Shown here piece by piece: positions 4,304 to 5,565 of a stretch of DNA of 5,565 nucleotides; position 1 is the stretch's first letter, and every line of letters begins with the position of its first letter. Made by a program: the position numbers and the translations under genes. Source of the stretch: CAZEQH01 sp964566875 (GTDB lineage Bacteria > Patescibacteriota > Minisyncoccia > Minisyncoccales > JANBVM01); contig CAZMJM010000029.1 in assembly GCA_964566875.1 (NCBI GenBank), positions 1-5,565 on the forward strand, written 5' to 3'. Below the pieces are notes generated by a model. That model was not told the DNA's origin, ran no database searches, and saw nothing but the letters and a program-made list of their open reading frames with translations.

Positions 4304-4338
4304 AAAAATCACCCGACCGTTAGGTATAGGGTGATCTT
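4304..4338 (-). terminator. Rho-independent terminator of the 56-aa/84-aa operon (element copy D)
   Basis: GATCACCC/GGGTGATT outer arms around ACC-TAAC-GGT, then TTTTT on the minus strand. On the minus strand the left arm is CCCTATACC and the right GGTCGGG, the reverse of copy C, where the left is CCCGACC and the right GGTATAGGG. Confidence 0.8.
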
Positions 4339-4421
4339 TGATAATTCTTTCCTCTTTCTTTTTACCCTGTTTGAAGCTTCCAGATGACTGAAGGCCTCAA
4401 AAAAAATAAAAAGAGGAAAAA
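4338..4421 (-). repeat. Repeated 3' structured element, copy D
   Basis: The 26-nt hairpin is at 4373-4398 (minus: GAGGCCTTCAG-TCAT-CTGGAAGCTTC). The outer arms TTTCCTCTTT (4348-4357) and AAAGAGGAAA (4410-4419) pair perfectly. The left arm begins within five bases of the TAA stop of the 84-aa gene. The linker is ATCAAA, as in the other copies. Confidence 0.85.
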
Positions 4422-4426
4422 TAAAT

Positions 4427-4681
4427 TTAAGCTTTAATAACAATCTCGTTCGGGGGAATAATCCTTTTCACGGTATACAAGGCTTTTATTGTGTCGCCTG
4501 GATTCCCCCAAAAAACCTGGTTTTCCGGGTTCTTGGTTTCGGGAACCACGATTTCTTTTATTATTTCGTACCCTGGGAAGGGATCATCTTTTAAATCCAC
4601 CTCTATAGGTTTTTTGAATCTGACGGTGAATTCATCTTCTTCAAAGATACCACCTTCTGCTTTCCTGATTAACCATTTCAA
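4427..4681 (-). CDS. Hypothetical protein, 84 aa, second gene of an operon
   Basis: I recognise no family. The sequence looks like a small beta-rich domain: FEEDEFTVRFKKPIEVDL, a PFPGYEIIKEIVVPE stretch, and NPGDTIKALYTVKRIIPPNEIVI at the end, with several Pro-Gly turns and no Cys. Start: a TTG at 4681 with AAGGAG eight bases upstream; a GTG three codons earlier overlaps that ribosome site and is rejected. No convincing promoter lies between it and the 56-aa gene, so the two are probably one transcript with element E folded between them. An opposite-strand ORF at 4491-4706 has no ribosome site and reads as a shadow. Confidence 0.75.
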   Translation of the reverse strand: MKWLIRKAEGGIFEEDEFTVRFKKPIEVDLKDDPFPGYEIIKEIVVPETKNPENQVFWGNPGDTIKALYTVKRIIPPNEIVIKA

Positions 4682-4716
4682 TCTTATCACTCCTTTTTTG
4701 TTGTAATTTATTCTTT

Positions 4717-4774
4717 GAACCTTCCAAAGATTGAAAAGCTCAAAAAATAAAAAGAGGAAAAAAATAAAAAAATT
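4717..4774 (-). repeat. Repeated 3' structured element, copy E, incomplete
   Basis: The hairpin at 4717-4741 is 25 nt (minus: GAGCTTTTCAA-TCT-TTGGAAGGTTC) with the same TTCA...TGGAA core. The left arm (4742-4774) is typical, but the A/G right arm, ATCAAA linker and terminator are missing. The sequence goes instead to the ribosome site AAGGAG of the 84-aa gene. It is thus an intercistronic copy. Confidence 0.8.
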
Positions 4775-4789
4775 AATTGATTTAACGAG

Positions 4790-4960
4790 CTATTTTCCAT
4801 GAATCTTTATAAATTCATCGTAGAGAACAGGGTCTTCTTCTTTAACCCTGAAGAGAAGCCTTTTAACAGCTTCGTCATCGTCGTTCTTTAGAAGCACTCC
4901 CACAATCTTTTCTAGCTCGGAAAGGTTCATGGATTCCGTCACATTATTCGGTTGCGACAT
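4790..4960 (-). CDS. Small leaderless gene, 56 aa
   Basis: Protein MSQPNNVTESMNLSELEKIV... ending DEFIKIHGK, stop TAG. I recognise no family. It is acidic and helical, with an N-terminal flexible stretch, a helix LSELEKIVGVLLK (13-25), an Asp-Asp-Asp-Glu turn (27-30) and a second helix AVKRLLFRVKEED (31-43); perhaps a two- to three-helix protein. The promoter is an exact consensus and its TATAAT ends six bases before the ATG, so the mRNA is predicted to be leaderless; there is no ribosome site. It is the first gene of an operon with the 84-aa gene, with element E between them. Confidence 0.75.
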   Translation of the reverse strand: MSQPNNVTESMNLSELEKIVGVLLKNDDDEAVKRLLFRVKEEDPVLYDEFIKIHGK

Positions 4961-4966
4961 GATTTT

Positions 4967-4995
4967 ATTATATCATACTAATTTTAATTTGTCAA
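4967..4995 (-). promoter_or_regulatory. Consensus promoter giving a leaderless mRNA for the 56-aa gene
   Basis: TTGACA (4995-4990), 17-bp spacer, TATAAT (4972-4967), then AAAATC and ATG. Both boxes and the spacing are ideal. Confidence 0.9.
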
Positions 4996-5013
4996 TGTAG
5001 GTAAACAACTCAA

Positions 5014-5044
5014 ACAAAAAGAAAAGGCATCAAAAGATACCCTT
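5014..5044 (-). terminator. Rho-independent terminator of the coiled-coil gene
   Basis: AAGGGTATC-TTTT-GATGCCTT with one bulged G, then TTCTTTTT on the minus strand. The upstream arm overlaps the TAA stop codon at 5043-5045. Confidence 0.7.
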
Positions 5045-5408
5045 ATAGTTGGAATAATTCCCCGTCTCTGTCCTTGATTTTTTTCAATACCTTTTCGTAT
5101 CCGCTTATCATCTTTTTATATTCTTTCATTTTGTTATCGGTGTACTCCGCTTTAATAAAACTTAATCTGCTGACGTCATCTTTATAACGCTGCTGCAAGG
5201 CCTTCATTCTTTCTATGCCCAACTCCAGGCCCCGCGCCACGTTGTCTAACAAATCGTCATCAATCTCCTGCTCTTCATCAATAATCTTTGCCACTATCTG
5301 GAATTCGCGAAAGGTCTCGTTTATCAGACTGAGTATCAGTTGTTCTTCTCTTTTGTGCTTTTCCCTTATCTCCTTAATCCTCTTTTCCTGCTCCTTAGAT
5401 AACTTCAT
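5043..5408 (-). CDS. Coiled-coil hypothetical protein, 121 aa
   Basis: Protein MKLSKEQEKRIKEIREKHKR..., highly charged and almost wholly helical, with heptad-like spacing of Leu/Ile in residues 3-35 (RIKEIREKHKREEQLILSLI), an acidic link (IDEEQEIDDDLLDNV, about 43-57) and a second long helix through ERMKALQQRYKDDVSRL to YEKVLKKIKDRDG. This suggests an antiparallel helical hairpin. I recognise no family; low-complexity helical sequence could give false matches to SMC or tail proteins. Start: the ATG at 5408 has AAGGA six bases upstream; an ATG two codons earlier abuts that site and is unlikely. Own promoter, and a terminator that overlaps the stop. Confidence 0.75.
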   Translation of the reverse strand: MKLSKEQEKRIKEIREKHKREEQLILSLINETFREFQIVAKIIDEEQEIDDDLLDNVARGLELGIERMKALQQRYKDDVSRLSFIKAEYTDNKMKEYKKMISGYEKVLKKIKDRDGELFQL

Positions 5409-5438
5409 TATCATTCCTTATAAAATTGTTAATGATTA

Positions 5439-5466
5439 TTTATACAATTAAAACAAAGTTTGTCAA
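5439..5466 (-). promoter_or_regulatory. Promoter of the coiled-coil gene
   Basis: TTGACA (5466-5461), 16-bp spacer, TATAAA (5444-5439). The -35 box contains the TGA stop of the upstream partial gene, so the two units overlap. Confidence 0.75.
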
Positions 5467-5565
5467 CGGAGAGTTGCTATGAATTCCTTTACTTTTTCAA
5501 TGCCAATCCGCTGCTCGTAGCCCTTCACGTTTACTTCTTCCTCTTTAGCTCTACCCTCTTTTAAG
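5463..5565 (-). CDS. C-terminal end of a gene cut by the window edge
   Basis: The frame is open from the window edge to a TGA at 5463-5465 and ends ...KGYEQRIGIEKVKEFIATLR, 33 visible codons. The composition is charged and protein-like, and the region would otherwise be an unusually long gap. No terminator separates it from the next promoter, so readthrough into the coiled-coil gene is possible. Family unknown; the start lies outside the window. Confidence 0.5.
   Translation of the reverse strand, partial: LKEGRAKEEEVNVKGYEQRIGIEKVKEFIATLR

Noticed and set aside
1512..4421. The repeated elements as integron attC sites
   Set aside because: No RYYYAAC/GTTRRRY core pair was found at the ends, each copy contains an intrinsic terminator, and no integrase gene is in the window.
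4491..4706. Plus-strand ORF of 71 aa
   Set aside because: Shadow of the 84-aa gene on the other strand, with no ribosome site or promoter.
89..4774. The repeats as a CRISPR array or retron msr-msd
   Set aside because: Copies are hundreds of bases apart with genes between them, not regularly spaced spacers; no reverse transcriptase or Cas gene is present.
5215..5451. Plus-strand Ser-rich ORF of 78 aa
   Set aside because: Shadow of the coiled-coil gene; the Ser/Ile-rich composition is the usual complement of Glu/Lys-rich coding sequence.

Overview
The window looks like an accessory region of an AT-rich, small-genome bacterium. It holds one plus-strand gene and about a dozen very small minus-strand genes, most without a recognisable family. 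Several features fit an uncultured Patescibacteria/CPR-type genome: near-consensus TTGACA/TATAAT sigma-70 promoters in front of almost every gene, some leaderless starts, frequent TTG starts, and dispersed intergenic repeats of the CCTTCGA...CTCAGGACA kind. No marker gene fixes the taxonomy, so this is inference. Stops TAA, TAG and TGA are all used, and nothing suggests recoding.

Layout from left to right. Positions 61-263 (minus) hold a self-contained ~200-nt transcription unit with no credible ORF. It has a promoter, a 5'-terminal hairpin, a 13-bp stem that presents an anti-Shine-Dalgarno-like loop, a 26-nt hairpin and a terminator, and I read it as a small RNA. A plus-strand RNHCP zinc-ribbon gene follows at 444-758. 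All remaining genes are on the minus strand: a ribbon-helix-helix-like protein (898-1332) with 15-bp tandem repeats next to its promoter, a 49-aa protein (1642-1791), a leaderless GNAT acetyltransferase (1900-2379), a 70-aa zinc-finger protein (2535-2747), a 68-aa acidic protein (2848-3054), a 144-aa protein (3152-3586), a 40-aa cationic peptide and 112-aa helical protein pair (4142-4264 and 3791-4129), a 56-aa leaderless protein with an 84-aa protein (4790-4960 and 4427-4681), a 121-aa coiled coil (5043-5408), and the end of a gene that enters from the right (5463-5565).

The organising principle is a string of short, independent transcription units, each made of promoter, one or two tiny genes and terminator, all in one orientation. 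Four units (the sRNA and the 49-, 112- and 84-aa genes) end in the same composite 3' element. It has a U/C-rich left arm right after the stop codon, an invariant-length 26-nt hairpin with a conserved TTCA...TGGAA core, an A/G-rich right arm, an ATCAAA linker, and a terminator hairpin built around an ACC-NNNN-GGT core. A fifth copy lies between the two genes of an operon and lacks the right arm and terminator. A sixth trace is only the left arm. The arms and loops differ between copies yet keep pairing, and the terminator hairpin is present in both orientations. The repeated element, the sRNA-like cassette and the cassette organisation are the parts most likely to be undescribed. The genes themselves show no common pathway.
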